Assembly (NCBI GenBank): GCA_902619615.1
Contig: CACNFD010000002.1
Coordinates: forward strand, 124,001-188,000
Source: an uncultured SAR116 cluster alpha proteobacterium
GTDB taxonomy: Bacteria > Pseudomonadota > Alphaproteobacteria > Puniceispirillales > Marisalimonadaceae
Direction: 5' to 3'
Length of the DNA: 64,000 nucleotides
Below are positions 17,478 through 27,751 of this stretch, one piece after another (the stretch's first letter is position 1; every line of letters starts with the position of its first letter). The notes below the pieces were generated by a model. The model was given only the letters and a program-made list of their open reading frames with translations, had not been told where the DNA came from and did no database searches. The translations under genes were made by a program, and so were the position numbers.

Positions 17478-17798
17478 TTACTTATCTAACAATGCGCCAG
17501 ATATAACTGATAACCTTCTTTTAACACCGTCTTTAACTTCATATTTAATTCTTGTAGCTTTTCCACTTTCTGGGTCAACATGAGCTACATTGGAGATATG
17601 AATTGATGCTTCTTTTTCTTCAATTTTGCCAGGACTTTCTTGGGTTGCTTTTCTGTGACGTTTAACAATGTTAACACCTTCTACAATTACCCTATTATTG
17701 GCTTTTAATACTGAGGAAACTTTTCCAGTTTTACCTTTATCTTTGCCAGCAATAATTATTACTGGGTCACCAGTTTTAATTTTAAATTTTTTATTCAC
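17478..17798 (-). CDS. rplX: 50S ribosomal protein L24
   Basis: L24 initiates large-subunit assembly. The 106 residues have the KOW motif ([20 protein letters not shown], residues about 8-27) and [21 protein letters not shown]. It overlaps the last base of rplN, so the two reading frames touch. Confidence 0.97.
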   Translation of the reverse strand: MNKKFKIKTGDPVIIIAGKDKGKTGKVSSVLKANNRVIVEGVNIVKRHRKATQESPGKIEEKEASIHISNVAHVDPESGKATRIKYEVKDGVKRRLSVISGALLDK

Positions 17799-18166
17799 TA
17801 CAAAACCTCCGGGGCAAGCGATACAATTTTCATAAATTTTCTACTACGCAACTCACGTGTGACTGGCCCGAAAATGCGAGTTCCAATTGGTTCATTGCTT
17901 TTATTTACCAAAACTGCTGCATTTTTATCGAATCTAATACATGTGCCATCATTTCTTCTAACCTCCTTCGATGTTCTAACTATCACAGCCCTATGTACAT
18001 CACCTTTTTTAACACGACCCCTTGGTATGGCTTCTTTAATAGAGACAACAATCACATCGCCAACAGCAGCTGTCTTTCTTCCTGACCCACCTAAAACTTT
18101 AATACATTGAATTCTTCTTGCACCTGAATTATCAGCCACATCAAGATTGCTTTGCATTTGAATCAT
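17798..18166 (-). CDS. rplN: 50S ribosomal protein L14
   Basis: L14 lies at the subunit interface. The 122 residues include [40 protein letters not shown] and [13 protein letters not shown], all standard. It begins 20 bp after rpsQ. Confidence 0.98.
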   Translation of the reverse strand: MIQMQSNLDVADNSGARRIQCIKVLGGSGRKTAAVGDVIVVSIKEAIPRGRVKKGDVHRAVIVRTSKEVRRNDGTCIRFDKNAAVLVNKSNEPIGTRIFGPVTRELRSRKFMKIVSLAPEVL

Positions 18167-18186
18167 TTCATGTCTCCACTAATCTA

Positions 18187-18414
18187 TTATTTTATAACTT
18201 CAAAACGCTTATTTTTTGAAATAGGAGCACATTCTCTAATATTAACAATATCTCCAACCTTATATTTGTTTTCCCCATCATGAGCAGCAAATTTTTTTGA
18301 TTTTGTAACAAATTTTTTATACATGGGATGCATTATTTTTCTTTCCACAAGAACCGTAATTGTTTTGTCAGATTTGTTGCTTGTAACTTTACCTGTTAAA
18401 ATTCTTTTTGGCAT
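18187..18414 (-). CDS. rpsQ: 30S ribosomal protein S17
   Basis: S17 binds 16S rRNA early in assembly. The 75 residues carry [38 protein letters not shown] and the [19 protein letters not shown] signature. It lies between rpmC and rplN. Confidence 0.97.
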   Translation of the reverse strand: MPKRILTGKVTSNKSDKTITVLVERKIMHPMYKKFVTKSKKFAAHDGENKYKVGDIVNIRECAPISKNKRFEVIK

Positions 18415-18441
18415 AATTTCTAATTTCCTTAAATCTTAAGT

Positions 18442-18636
18442 TTATACAGCATTATTCAAAATTGTTTTAATACAAGCTATTTCTTTTCGAATGAACTTAA
18501 ATCTTGCAGGATTTTCATTTTGTCCATTACTGGCTTGAAATCTTAAATTAAACTGCTCTTTTCTGAGAAGTTTTAATTGTTCTTTTAATTCATCAATAGT
18601 TTTGACTTTCAAGTCTTTGGGCTTATATTTTGCCAT
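18442..18636 (-). CDS. rpmC: 50S ribosomal protein L29
   Basis: L29 is a small helical hairpin protein at the exit tunnel where nascent-chain factors dock. The 64 residues include IDELKEQLKLLRKEQFNLRF and the conserved ARFKFIRKEIACIKTIL. Size and place between rplP and rpsQ fit. Confidence 0.96.
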   Translation of the reverse strand: MAKYKPKDLKVKTIDELKEQLKLLRKEQFNLRFQASNGQNENPARFKFIRKEIACIKTILNNAV

Positions 18637-18650
18637 TTTATTGTCTCCAA

Positions 18651-19064
18651 TTATTCGCCTAATCTTTTAACAACTTTAGTATGCATAGGAAGCTTAGCAG
18701 CAGCTAAACTCAGAGCTTCTTTTGCCGCAATTTCAGAAACTCCATCTAATTCAAACATAATTTTACCTGGCTTAACTCTGCAAATCCAATATTCAGGTGA
18801 ACCTTTACCTTTACCCATTCTAACCTCAGCTGGCTTGCTTGAAACAGGAACATCTGGGAAGATTCTAATCCAAACTCTACCCGCACGTCGAAGATGTCTT
18901 GTAATGGCTCTTCTAGCTGCTTCGATTTGTCTAGCTGTAACTCTTTCAGGTTGAACAGCTTTTAATCCAAAAGATCCAAAATTAAGTTTAGTTCCTCCTT
19001 TTGCTAAGCCGTGAATTCTACCCTTATGGGCTTTTCTAAATTTTGTTCTTTTTGGTTGTAGCAT
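18651..19064 (-). CDS. rplP: 50S ribosomal protein L16
   Basis: L16 helps organise the peptidyl-transferase centre and tRNA binding. The 137 residues start with [18 protein letters not shown] and contain [20 protein letters not shown], with [20 protein letters not shown] for the loop near the A-site. Length is normal. It lies 3 bp after rpsC. Confidence 0.98.
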   Translation of the reverse strand: MLQPKRTKFRKAHKGRIHGLAKGGTKLNFGSFGLKAVQPERVTARQIEAARRAITRHLRRAGRVWIRIFPDVPVSSKPAEVRMGKGKGSPEYWICRVKPGKIMFELDGVSEIAAKEALSLAAAKLPMHTKVVKRLGE

Positions 19065-19067
19065 TCT

Positions 19068-19772
19068 TTACCCCTGGTCCATACTTTTCATATTAGATCC
19101 TTTATTAATAGCATTGCCCATTTTCTTTTCCTGGGCCATAGGATCATGCTCCATAACTTCTCCTTTAAAAATCCAAACTTTAATACCTGTAGCACCATAT
19201 GTAGTAAATGCTGTAGATTCAGCATAATCTACATCAGCTCTCAAAGTGTGTAATGGGACTCTACCTTCTCTGTACCATTCAGTCCTAGCAATTTCGGCTC
19301 CCCCAAGTCTACCTGCACAATTAATTCTTACACCTTCTGCTCCAAGCCTAATTGCACTTTGAACAGCTCTTTTCATTGCCCTTCTAAATGCAACTCTTCT
19401 CTCAAGTTGCTGAGCAATACCATCAGCGACTAGCTTAGCATCGAGCTCTGGTTTTCTTATTTCAATAATATTAAGACTAACTTCAGCATTTATTTTCTTA
19501 CTTAATTGACTTTTAAGGGTTTCAATATCTTGACCTTTTTTACCTATAACAAGCCCTGGCCTACCTGCATAAATAGATATACGGGCTCGTCCTGCTGGTC
19601 TTTCTATTACTATTTTACTGACAGCAGCTGCTTTAAGTTTGTCAAATAAATATTTTCTTAATTCAATATCTTGGTGAAGCAAGTCTCCATAGGATTTGCC
19701 TCCAAACCATCTCGAATCCCAAGTTCTATTAATACCTAATCTAAACCCTATTGGCTGTGTCTTTTGACCCAT
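19068..19772 (-). CDS. rpsC: 30S ribosomal protein S3
   Basis: S3 lines the mRNA entry channel and has helicase activity there. The 234 residues contain a KH domain ([20 protein letters not shown]) and a C-terminal domain with [20 protein letters not shown] and [20 protein letters not shown]. The rplV-rpsC gap is 1 bp. Confidence 0.98.
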   Translation of the reverse strand: MGQKTQPIGFRLGINRTWDSRWFGGKSYGDLLHQDIELRKYLFDKLKAAAVSKIVIERPAGRARISIYAGRPGLVIGKKGQDIETLKSQLSKKINAEVSLNIIEIRKPELDAKLVADGIAQQLERRVAFRRAMKRAVQSAIRLGAEGVRINCAGRLGGAEIARTEWYREGRVPLHTLRADVDYAESTAFTTYGATGIKVWIFKGEVMEHDPMAQEKKMGNAINKGSNMKSMDQG

Positions 19773-19773
19773 T

Positions 19774-20151
19774 TTAGTTACCTTCCTGTTCAGACAATAA
19801 AATAGTTAGATGAGAAAATGGCTTAATTATTCTTGCACCACGTCCTCTAGCTCGTGCATGAAAACGCTTCATAACTAAACCCTTGCCTACGTAAGCCTCT
19901 TTTACTATCAGTTTATCTATGTCTAATGAGTGATTATTTTCTGCGTTTGCGATGGCTGATCTTAGAGCTTTTTCAACAACATTGGAAATCCTCCTCTTAG
20001 AGAATTGTAAAATGGATATTGCTTTGGAAGCTGTTTCTTTTCTGATCATTTGTGCAACAAGATTCAGTTTTTGTGGGCTAACTCTTATATTTTTTAAAAC
20101 AACTTTAGCTTCGTTATCTAACTCTCTTCGTTTATTTTTTTCTCTTCCCAT
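19774..20151 (-). CDS. rplV: 50S ribosomal protein L22
   Basis: L22 lines the nascent peptide tunnel. The 125 residues show [20 protein letters not shown] at the start, [16 protein letters not shown] and the tunnel hairpin [20 protein letters not shown]. Length is normal. Confidence 0.98.
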   Translation of the reverse strand: MGREKNKRRELDNEAKVVLKNIRVSPQKLNLVAQMIRKETASKAISILQFSKRRISNVVEKALRSAIANAENNHSLDIDKLIVKEAYVGKGLVMKRFHARARGRGARIIKPFSHLTILLSEQEGN

Positions 20152-20159
20152 TTTATCTC

Positions 20160-20435
20160 CTATCGCTTAGACTTTTTGTCAGCCGCATGACCATAATAAG
20201 TCCTAGTTGGTGAAAATTCACCCAACTTATGACCAACCATAGCTTCAGTAATTGTAACAGGTATGAATTTTTTACCGTTATAAACACCAAATGTAAGACC
20301 AACAAATTGAGGCATAACTGTAGATCTCCGCGACCAGGTCTTTATAACATCATTCCTACCAGAATCCCTAGCAACTTCAGCTTTCTTAAGCAGATAACCG
20401 TCCACAAAGGGACCTTTCCATATAGATCTAGACAT
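20160..20435 (-). CDS. rpsS: 30S ribosomal protein S19
   Basis: S19 binds the head of the small subunit with S13. The 91 residues include [37 protein letters not shown] and [20 protein letters not shown]. Length is normal. It lies 10 bp after rplB. Confidence 0.98.
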   Translation of the reverse strand: MSRSIWKGPFVDGYLLKKAEVARDSGRNDVIKTWSRRSTVMPQFVGLTFGVYNGKKFIPVTITEAMVGHKLGEFSPTRTYYGHAADKKSKR

Positions 20436-20445
20436 AAAGTTTACC

Positions 20446-21270
20446 TTATACTTTTCTTCTTCTAATTATTAATTTATCTGTTCTCTTATTATTTCTTGTT
20501 CTATAACCTTTTGTTGGTTTTCCCCAAGGAGTAACAGGGTGTCTACCACCAGAGGTTCTGCCTTCTCCACCTCCATGGGGATGATCAACAGGGTTCATCG
20601 CAACACCTCTTACAGTAGGTCTTTTTCCTAACCATCTGTTTCTGCCAGCTTTACCTAGATTAATATTCTGGTTATCTTGATTAGAAACAGCTCCGATTGT
20701 ACATAAACATGACGATAAAACAAACCTCACTTCACCTGACATTAATCTTAAAATTGAATATGACAAATCTTTACCAATTAATTGAACATAAGAGCCAGCT
20801 GATCTGGCAATTTGACCACCTTTACCAGGCTTAAATTCAACATTATGGATTATAGTACCAACAGGCACTGAAGATAACGGCATACAATTACCAGGCTTTA
20901 TATCGGCTTTGCTAGAAGAAATGACTTTATCACCCAATCGTAGTCTTTGAGGCGCAATTATATATCTTAATTCATTATCGTCATATTTAATTAATGCAAT
21001 ATAAGCTGATCTATTAGGGTCATATTCTATACGTTCTACAGTTCCAGAAATATCAACTTTAGTTCTCCTAAAGTCTATAATTCTGTAGCGCCTTTTGTGC
21101 CCTCCACCTCTTTGCCACATAGTTATTTTGCCAGAATTATTTCTACCACCAGATTTGGTAAGACCAACAGTTAACTTTTTTACTGGTTTACCTTTAAACA
21201 AATCAGATTTATCGACTAAAACAAGTCCTCTTTGACCTGGGGTATTAGGTTTATACTGTTTTAACGCCAT
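20446..21270 (-). CDS. rplB: 50S ribosomal protein L2
   Basis: L2 is essential for subunit association and peptide bond formation. The 274 residues contain [41 protein letters not shown] and the C-terminal [20 protein letters not shown] with the functionally important histidine. It begins 2 bp after rplW. Confidence 0.98.
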   Translation of the reverse strand: MALKQYKPNTPGQRGLVLVDKSDLFKGKPVKKLTVGLTKSGGRNNSGKITMWQRGGGHKRRYRIIDFRRTKVDISGTVERIEYDPNRSAYIALIKYDDNELRYIIAPQRLRLGDKVISSSKADIKPGNCMPLSSVPVGTIIHNVEFKPGKGGQIARSAGSYVQLIGKDLSYSILRLMSGEVRFVLSSCLCTIGAVSNQDNQNINLGKAGRNRWLGKRPTVRGVAMNPVDHPHGGGEGRTSGGRHPVTPWGKPTKGYRTRNNKRTDKLIIRRRKV

Positions 21271-21272
21271 TT

Positions 21273-21602
21273 TTACACTCCTGCAGACAAATCAATAGTA
21301 TTACCTGCAGCGAGTGTAACTATTGCTTTTTTTGTATTAGATCGCTTGCCTAAAATCCCTTTAAATCTTTTTAACTTGCCTTTAGTCAAAATTGTATTAA
21401 CTCTTTTAACCTTAACAGAAAATATTTTTTCAATAGAGAATTTTACTTCCAATTTTGTTGCATTTATTGGCACAGCAAAAACCATTTTATTGTACTCTGA
21501 CAATTGTGTTGATTTTTCTGTAACCAGAGGTTTCAGTATTACTTGATAAGCTTTATTTTGACTTATCTTCATTTCAATTTTTTTTCTTGGTCTTACACTC
21601 AT
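21273..21602 (-). CDS. rplW: 50S ribosomal protein L23
   Basis: L23 is the docking site of SRP and trigger factor at the tunnel exit. From the ATG at 21602 the protein has 109 residues, about ten more than usual because of a basic N-terminus ([10 protein letters not shown]). GAGGAG lies 8 nt before this ATG, and the ATGA overlap with the rplD stop suggests coupled translation; an internal ATG at 21572 is less likely. The core has [18 protein letters not shown] and [18 protein letters not shown]. Confidence 0.94.
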   Translation of the reverse strand: MSVRPRKKIEMKISQNKAYQVILKPLVTEKSTQLSEYNKMVFAVPINATKLEVKFSIEKIFSVKVKRVNTILTKGKLKRFKGILGKRSNTKKAIVTLAAGNTIDLSAGV

Positions 21603-22216
21603 AACAAGCGCTCCTCAATAAGTTTCAAAGCGTCATCAATAATAATTAAATTATCTTTTTTAATTATGTCATAAACGTTCAATCCATGATGTGATAAAAT
21701 ATCTAAGTTTCTAATATTCTTCGCTGCTTTTATAAATTTATCATCAACATCATTACCTGAGATTATAAGGGCGTTGTTTATACCCATTTTATCTAAACTT
21801 TTCTTCAAGGAAGATGTCTTACCATCACTTTTTGATTTTTCTAAAATAATTAGCTTACCTAATTTAAACTTATTAGATAGCGCAGATTTTAAGCCTAATT
21901 TTCTTACTTTTTTATTCAGACTATGGGAATGCGAGTGGACTACTGGGCCATGCGCCATTCCACCTCCTCTAAATTGAGAAACAGAGCCAGAACCATGCCT
22001 GGCCTTACCAGTCCCCTTTTGCTTGTACATTTTAGCTGTTGTCATTTTAACTTGGCTTCGAGTTTGTACAGCATGATTACCTAATCGTCTCTTAGCTAGT
22101 TGCCATCTGATCACTCTTGCAACAATATCCTCCCTAGGGACAATACCAAAAATTTTTTTATTAAGTGTTATTTCATTAACTGACTTATTACTAATATTTA
22201 AAGATTTAATTTTCAA
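21599..22216 (-). CDS. rplD: 50S ribosomal protein L4
   Basis: L4 binds 23S rRNA in the exit tunnel and in E. coli represses the S10 operon. The core shows [21 protein letters not shown] and [20 protein letters not shown]. The likely start is TTG at 22216 (205 aa): AAGGAGG at 22228-22222 lies exactly 5 nt upstream. A GTG at 22222 in the same frame directly abuts that site and is less likely. The start lies inside the last codons of rplC, an 11 bp overlap. Confidence 0.93.
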   Translation of the reverse strand: MKIKSLNISNKSVNEITLNKKIFGIVPREDIVARVIRWQLAKRRLGNHAVQTRSQVKMTTAKMYKQKGTGKARHGSGSVSQFRGGGMAHGPVVHSHSHSLNKKVRKLGLKSALSNKFKLGKLIILEKSKSDGKTSSLKKSLDKMGINNALIISGNDVDDKFIKAAKNIRNLDILSHHGLNVYDIIKKDNLIIIDDALKLIEERLL

Positions 22217-22976
22217 CTTCACCTCCTTCTAACTCTGATGAAGTCTCTTTGTTGTTATCTATATTTGACAATGAAATGTCTTCATTGTTTGTTTTATTTT
22301 CATTAGCTAATCCTGCAGGAAAGGGAGCATTATCTGGAGTTTTATATTTGATAGCATCTCTAATAAACACAACACCATTTTTTGAACCTGGAACTGAACC
22401 TTCAATTAGAATCAATCCTTCTTCTTCAAACAATTTAACAACATTTAAATTTTGAGTTGTTATTCTGACATTACCATATTGACCAGCCATTTTTTTACCT
22501 TTCCAGGTTCTACCTGGATCTTGGCTATTTCCAGTTGAACCATGAGATCTGTGACTTATTGAAACACCATGGGAAGCTTGCATACCACCAAAATTATGTC
22601 TCTTCATAGCACCTGAAAAACCTTTACCTTGCGACACACCAACTACATCAACCTTTTGACCTAGAATAAAATGATTAACACTTAGTTTATCGCCAATCTT
22701 CAAAATTGCATCTTCACTTACCCTAAACTCGGCAACTTTTTCTTTTGGTTGCGAATTTGCCTTAGCAAAAACACCTCTAAGTGGCTTGGATATATTTTTT
22801 AGTTTTTTATTAGAAAAACCTAACTGAACAGCGGTATAACCATCTTTATCCAAAGATTTAACTGACAAGACTTCTACATCTTCTAGCCTTAAAATAGTAA
22901 CTGGAATATGTTCACCATTATTATTAAAAATACGTGACATACCAATTTTTCTAGCAATTACCCCACAACGCATCAT
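22206..22976 (-). CDS. rplC: 50S ribosomal protein L3, with acidic C-terminal tail
   Basis: L3 starts large-subunit assembly and reaches the peptidyl-transferase centre. The core shows [13 protein letters not shown] at the start, [40 protein letters not shown] and [16 protein letters not shown]. At 256 residues it is longer than the 209 of E. coli; the last 40 or so residues are acidic and asparagine-rich ([20 protein letters not shown], then [10 protein letters not shown]) and are likely disordered. Codons of the EGG in this tail also form the ribosome binding site of rplD. Confidence 0.96.
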   Translation of the reverse strand: MMRCGVIARKIGMSRIFNNNGEHIPVTILRLEDVEVLSVKSLDKDGYTAVQLGFSNKKLKNISKPLRGVFAKANSQPKEKVAEFRVSEDAILKIGDKLSVNHFILGQKVDVVGVSQGKGFSGAMKRHNFGGMQASHGVSISHRSHGSTGNSQDPGRTWKGKKMAGQYGNVRITTQNLNVVKLFEEEGLILIEGSVPGSKNGVVFIRDAIKYKTPDNAPFPAGLANENKTNNEDISLSNIDNNKETSSELEGGEVEN

Positions 22977-22983
22977 AACAACC

Positions 22984-23292
22984 TTAAATTTTAATTTCTA
23001 CATCAACACCAGATGCTAAGTCTAACTTCATTAGAGCATCTACCGTTTGTGGTGTAGGCTCAAAAATATCAAGAACACGTTTATGAGTTCTCATTTCAAA
23101 TTGTTCACGACTTTTTTTATCAACATGAGGACCTCTAAGAACAGTAAATCTGTTTAATGAAGTAGGTAAAGGAATAGGACCACGAATTTTAGCACCAGTT
23201 CTTTTAGCTGTGTTAACTATCTCTGAAGTTGATTGATCTAATATTCTATGATCAAAAGCTTTTAATCTAATTCTAATATTTTGATTATCCAT
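22984..23292 (-). CDS. rpsJ: 30S ribosomal protein S10
   Basis: S10 is a small-subunit head protein and, as NusE, a part of transcription antitermination complexes. The 102 residues include [40 protein letters not shown] and [16 protein letters not shown]. Only 38 bp separate it from tuf, too little for a usual promoter plus leader, so the S10 genes are probably read through from the str genes upstream. Confidence 0.98.
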   Translation of the reverse strand: MDNQNIRIRLKAFDHRILDQSTSEIVNTAKRTGAKIRGPIPLPTSLNRFTVLRGPHVDKKSREQFEMRTHKRVLDIFEPTPQTVDALMKLDLASGVDVEIKI

Positions 23293-23330
23293 TAAACCCT
23301 CACCATTAAATGTGATTTTATTTATACTGA

Positions 23331-24521
23331 TTAAGCTTCAATACTTGAAACAACTCCAGCGCCTACTGTTCTTCCACCTTCTCTTATCGCAAATCTCAAG
23401 CCTTCATCCATTGCAATTGGCGTGATTAATTCTACTGAGATTGCAATATTATCTCCTGGCATCACCATCTCGGTGCCAGAAGGTAACTCTACAGCGCCAG
23501 TCACATCAGTTGTTCTAAAGTAAAATTGCGGGCGATAATTACTAAAAAATGGTGTATGTCTTCCACCTTCATCTTTAGTTAAGATATAAGCCTCACCTTT
23601 AAACTTAGAATAAGGCTTTATTGAACCAGGTGCTGATAATACTTGACCACGTTCAACTTCTTCTCTTTTTGTTCCCCTTAATAAAACTCCAACATTATCA
23701 CCAGCCTCACCAGAATCTAGTAACTTACGGAACATTTCAACACCTGTACATGTTGTTTTAGCTGTTTCTTTAATTCCAACTATCTCTATCTCTTCACCAA
23801 CCTTTATAACACCCCGTTCAACACGACCTGTTACCACTGTACCCCTTCCTGATATAGAAAAAACATCTTCAATAGGCATTAAGAAAGGTTTATCTTTATC
23901 ACGTTCAGGTTGAGGAATATATGAATCTACGGCAGCCATAAGCTCTGAGATTGAATTTACACCAATAGCTTCATCACGGCCTTCAAGCGCAGCTAATGCA
24001 CTGCCTTTTATTATTGGAATATCATCTCCTGGAAACTCATAACTACTTAACAATTCACGAATTTCCAACTCAACTAACTCTAATAGCTCTTCATCATCAA
24101 CTTGATCAACCTTATTCATATAAACAACCAAAGAAGGAACTCCAACCTGACGAGCTAATAAAATATGTTCTTTAGTTTGTGGCATAGGACCATCAGCAGC
24201 GTTAACAACTAATATTGCACCATCCATTTGAGCTGCACCAGTAATCATGTTTTTGACATAGTCTGCATGTCCTGGACAGTCAACATGAGCATAATGACGG
24301 TTCTCAGTTTCGTATTCAACATGAGCAGTAGAAATAGTTATACCTCTTTCTCTTTCTTCAGGAGCTTTGTCAATTTGGTCATAAGCAGAAAAATCCGCAC
24401 GACCTGCATCAGCCATAACTTTCGTAATTGCTGCAGTTAGTGTAGTCTTACCGTGGTCAACATGACCAATTGTACCAATATTTACATGTGGTTTGCTACG
24501 ATCAAATTTTTCTTTAGACAT
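23331..24521 (-). CDS. tuf: Elongation factor Tu, copy 1
   Basis: EF-Tu carries aminoacyl-tRNA to the ribosome using GTP. The 396 residues carry GHVDHGKTT (P-loop), the [12 protein letters not shown]3 motif and NKVDQVDD (G4), with [13 protein letters not shown] in domain 2. Its amino acid sequence is identical to the copy at 39499. It lies between fusA (28 bp gap) and rpsJ, the str operon position. The ribosome binding site is AAAGAAAGG in the shared 5' flank. Confidence 0.98.
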   Translation of the reverse strand: MSKEKFDRSKPHVNIGTIGHVDHGKTTLTAAITKVMADAGRADFSAYDQIDKAPEERERGITISTAHVEYETENRHYAHVDCPGHADYVKNMITGAAQMDGAILVVNAADGPMPQTKEHILLARQVGVPSLVVYMNKVDQVDDEELLELVELEIRELLSSYEFPGDDIPIIKGSALAALEGRDEAIGVNSISELMAAVDSYIPQPERDKDKPFLMPIEDVFSISGRGTVVTGRVERGVIKVGEEIEIVGIKETAKTTCTGVEMFRKLLDSGEAGDNVGVLLRGTKREEVERGQVLSAPGSIKPYSKFKGEAYILTKDEGGRHTPFFSNYRPQFYFRTTDVTGAVELPSGTEMVMPGDNIAISVELITPIAMDEGLRFAIREGGRTVGAGVVSSIEA

Positions 24522-24541
24522 CTTTTATGACCTTTCTTTAA
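23331..24541 (-). repeat. Direct repeat unit 1 (tuf plus 20 bp of its 5' flank)
   Basis: The stretch matches 39499-40709 base for base in every line I compared, in the same orientation. Identity begins at the tuf stop codon and ends 20 bp before the start codon, after which the flanks differ. This pattern suggests gene conversion between the two copies. Confidence 0.85.
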
Positions 24542-24549
24542 AATAAATT

Positions 24550-26688
24550 TTAAGCTAATTTTGCTTTTACTTCGTCAGCAACTGCTTGAGGAACTTGATC
24601 ATAATGATCAAAAATCATTGTGTATTGAGCTCTACCCTGGCTCATAGATCTCAAATTATTAACATAACCAAACATATTGGCCAAGGGAACCATTGCATTA
24701 ATGACCTGAGCATTTCCCCTTGCATCCATTCCATTCACTTGCCCACGTCTACTGTTTAAGTCTCCAATAATGTCTCCCATATATTCTTCAGGTGTAACAC
24801 ACTCAACTTTCATAATAGGCTCAAGCAACACTGGTGATGCTTTTGTCATACCCTCTCGAAATGCTGCTCTGGATGCAATTTCAAAAGCCATTACAGACGA
24901 ATCAACATCATGAAATGCTCCATCATGAAGATTTACTTTGAAATCAATAGCTGGGAAACCTGCAATTATACCAGATTCTTTCGCTTGGATTAATCCCTTT
25001 TCAACCCCAGGTATATATTCAGTTGGAATATTACCACCCTTAATTGAGTTAACAAATTCAAAATCTTTGTCTGGATTAGGTGAAAATGTCATTTTAACCC
25101 TTGCAAATTGCCCAGAACCACCAGATTGTTTTTTATGAGTATAATCAACTTCGATTTCTTTGGTAATAGTTTCTCTATAAGCTACTTGAGGTGCACCTAT
25201 GTTAGCTTCAACCTTAAATTCTCTCTTAAGTCTATCAATCAAAATATCTAAATGAAGCTCTCCCATACCCTTCATTATTGTTTGACCTGATTCTAAATCT
25301 GTCGACACCTGAAACGAAGGATCTTCCGCAGCCAGTCTTGCAAGTCCTGTAGACATTTTTTCTTGGTCATTTTTAGATTTTGGCTCAACTGCAATTTCGA
25401 TAACTGGGTTTGGGAAAGACATTGTTTCTAAAACAACAGGTTTTAATGGATCACATAAAGTGTCACCTGTAGTTGTTTCTTTCATCCCTGCTAGAGCGAC
25501 AATATCGCCAGCAAATGCTTCATCGATTTCTTCTCTGTTGTTAGAATGCATCATCATCATTCTACCAACACGTTCTTTTTTATCCTTTGTTGAGTTAAGT
25601 AAGGAATCACCCTTTTTAATTGAACCGGAATATATTCTTAAGAAAGTAAGAGATCCAACAAAAGGGTCATTCATAATCTTGAATGCCAAACCAGAAAATG
25701 GCTCTTGGTCGCTAGCTTTTCTCTCAATATTTCTAGTTTCTGATTTATCACCAGGTAAAAATCCAAGATAAGCTGGAACATCTAAAGGATCAGGCAAATA
25801 ATCTATAACTGAGTTCAACATAGTTTGCACACCTTTGTTTTTAAAAGCTGACCCACATAAAATAGGAACAAAATTCATCGCTAGTGTTCCTTTTCTAATC
25901 AAACCTCTTAAAGAAAGTTCATCTGGCTCTTCACCTTCTAAGTACTTCTCCATCCACTCATCATCTTGCTCTACAGCTAATTCAATTAGCTCTGCTCTCA
26001 TGATTTTTGCTTTTTCTAACAATTCTTCTCTAATATCTTTAATTGTCCAAGAAGCACCCAAGTCTTCAGAGTCCCAGACCCACTCTTTCATTGAAACAAG
26101 ATCTACTAAACCTGAAAAGTCATTCTCAGCTCCTATTGGTAGATTAATAGGTAATGGAGTAGCGCCTGTTCTATCTTTAACCATCTCAACACATTTTGAG
26201 AAATCTGCACCAATCTTGTCCATTTTGTTAACAAAAACTATTCTTGGAACTTTATATCTATCAGCTTGGCGCCACACAGTCTCTGTTTGCGGTTCAATAC
26301 CAGCATTAGCATCAAGCACAACCACAGCACCGTCAAGTACTGCCAAAGATCTCTCAACTTCAATTGTAAAATCAACGTGGCCTGGGGTATCTATTATATT
26401 GAATCTAAATTTAGCTTCATTTTCAGTTGAACCATAAGATTTATCAAAATTTTTTCCATCTTCTGTTCTAGTCCAAAAACATGTAGTAGCAGCTGATGTA
26501 ATAGTAATACCTCGCTCCTGCTCTTGCTCCATCCAATCCATTGTTGCATTACCATCATGAACTTCACCAATCTTGTGCGACCTACCAGTGTAATATAGAA
26601 CTCTTTCTGAGGTTGTGGTTTTACCAGCATCAATATGAGCAATTATACCAAAATTTCTATATCTATTTAAATTATATCCACGAGCCAT
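24550..26688 (-). CDS. fusA: Elongation factor G
   Basis: EF-G moves tRNAs and mRNA through the ribosome and helps recycle it. The 712 residues have [19 protein letters not shown] (P-loop), [20 protein letters not shown] and the domain IV/V regions. It is somewhat longer than the 704 of E. coli, with a loop of about 20 residues ([20 protein letters not shown]) before the DTPGH motif, which is usual in alphaproteobacteria. It lies 32 bp after rpsG. Confidence 0.98.
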   Translation of the reverse strand: MARGYNLNRYRNFGIIAHIDAGKTTTSERVLYYTGRSHKIGEVHDGNATMDWMEQEQERGITITSAATTCFWTRTEDGKNFDKSYGSTENEAKFRFNIIDTPGHVDFTIEVERSLAVLDGAVVVLDANAGIEPQTETVWRQADRYKVPRIVFVNKMDKIGADFSKCVEMVKDRTGATPLPINLPIGAENDFSGLVDLVSMKEWVWDSEDLGASWTIKDIREELLEKAKIMRAELIELAVEQDDEWMEKYLEGEEPDELSLRGLIRKGTLAMNFVPILCGSAFKNKGVQTMLNSVIDYLPDPLDVPAYLGFLPGDKSETRNIERKASDQEPFSGLAFKIMNDPFVGSLTFLRIYSGSIKKGDSLLNSTKDKKERVGRMMMMHSNNREEIDEAFAGDIVALAGMKETTTGDTLCDPLKPVVLETMSFPNPVIEIAVEPKSKNDQEKMSTGLARLAAEDPSFQVSTDLESGQTIMKGMGELHLDILIDRLKREFKVEANIGAPQVAYRETITKEIEVDYTHKKQSGGSGQFARVKMTFSPNPDKDFEFVNSIKGGNIPTEYIPGVEKGLIQAKESGIIAGFPAIDFKVNLHDGAFHDVDSSVMAFEIASRAAFREGMTKASPVLLEPIMKVECVTPEEYMGDIIGDLNSRRGQVNGMDARGNAQVINAMVPLANMFGYVNNLRSMSQGRAQYTMIFDHYDQVPQAVADEVKAKLA

Positions 26689-26720
26689 TTTTTTACCTTA
26701 TTTTTTATCTAAAGCTTTAT

Positions 26721-27191
26721 CTACCATCTATAATGTGAAAAAGCTTTATTAGCCTCAGCCATTTTGTGAGTATCTTCCTTCTTTTTAACAGAAGAACCCC
26801 TGTTTGAAGAAGCATCAATAAGTTCTCCACTTAATCTCTCAGTCATTGAATTTTCTGATCTGTTTCTACTGCTACTAATCAACCATCTAATTGCTAATGC
26901 TAATGCTCTATCTGAACGCACCTCTACTGGCACTTGATATGTTGCCCCACCAACCCTTCTAGATCTAACTTCAAGCTGTGGCTGAACATTTTCAAGAGCA
27001 TCATGAAAAACTTTTAAAGGCTCAGAACCAACTTTTTTTTCAATAAATTCAAAGGCGCCATAAACAATTTTCTCAGCTGTTGATTTTTTGCCATCATACA
27101 TTAGACAAGATGTAAACTTTGAAACAATTTTATCATTAAATTTTGGATCTGGCATAACCTGTCTTTTTATAGCTTTTCTTCTTCTTGACAT
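26721..27191 (-). CDS. rpsG: 30S ribosomal protein S7
   Basis: S7 nucleates the head of the small subunit. The 156 residues include [39 protein letters not shown] and [16 protein letters not shown], ending with [14 protein letters not shown]. Length is normal. It lies 11 bp after rpsL. Confidence 0.98.
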   Translation of the reverse strand: MSRRRKAIKRQVMPDPKFNDKIVSKFTSCLMYDGKKSTAEKIVYGAFEFIEKKVGSEPLKVFHDALENVQPQLEVRSRRVGGATYQVPVEVRSDRALALAIRWLISSSRNRSENSMTERLSGELIDASSNRGSSVKKKEDTHKMAEANKAFSHYRW

Positions 27192-27202
27192 AAAATATCC
27201 TT

Positions 27203-27574
27203 TTATTTAGGTCGCTTTGCGCCATACTTTGATCTACGTTGTCGTCTATCTGCAACACCTTGAGTATCTAAAGTACCACGAATAACATGATATCTAACAC
27301 CAGGTAGATCTTTAACCCTTCCACCTCTTATCATTACAACAGAGTGTTCTTGAAGATTATGTCCTTCGCCTGGTATATAAGAAGTAACTTCAAAACCATT
27401 GGTTAACCTGATTCTTGCAACTTTTCTTAATGCTGAGTTAGGTTTCTTTGGAGTGGTTGTATAAACACGTGTGCAAACACCTCGTTTTTGGGGACAAGAT
27501 TGCATTGCAGGCACTTTCGTTTTGTTAACTGGTCTAACGCGACCATGCCTTATTAGTTGATTAATAGTAGGCAT
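27203..27574 (-). CDS. rpsL: 30S ribosomal protein S12
   Basis: S12 monitors decoding. The 123 residues contain [16 protein letters not shown] and [20 protein letters not shown]; the lysines at the two streptomycin-resistance sites (in PKKPNS and GRVKDLPG) are wild type. It is the first gene after the rpoC-rpsL spacer, which carries a strong promoter. Confidence 0.98.
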   Translation of the reverse strand: MPTINQLIRHGRVRPVNKTKVPAMQSCPQKRGVCTRVYTTTPKKPNSALRKVARIRLTNGFEVTSYIPGEGHNLQEHSVVMIRGGRVKDLPGVRYHVIRGTLDTQGVADRRQRRSKYGAKRPK

Positions 27575-27683
27575 TTAAAATTCCTTTATAAAACTAATGA
27601 TTTTAAAACTTCATTAGATGTAATTAAGTATAATGAGCTAGCGTCTAATTAAAAAATTACAACCAGAACTCAATATTCGCGGG

Positions 27684-27712
27684 ATTGTATTCTTAACTAA
27701 TCAAATGGTCAA
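27684..27712 (-). promoter_or_regulatory. Sigma-70 promoter of the rpsL (str) operon with G+C-rich discriminator
   Basis: On the minus strand TTGACC (-35, 27712-27707) and TACAAT (-10, 27689-27684) are 17 nt apart. The -10 is followed at once by CCCGCG, strikingly G+C-rich for this genome, as in promoters repressed by ppGpp. It lies 110 bp before rpsL, inside the 177 bp spacer after rpoC. Confidence 0.7.
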
Positions 27713-27751
27713 GAACTAAAATATAAAGTTTTCAATTTATTTTTATTAACA

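Noticed and set aside
25835-26437. 200-aa open frame on the plus strand inside fusA
   Set aside because: It lies fully antisense to fusA, lacks a ribosome binding site and encodes a low-complexity serine-rich shadow of the conserved gene.
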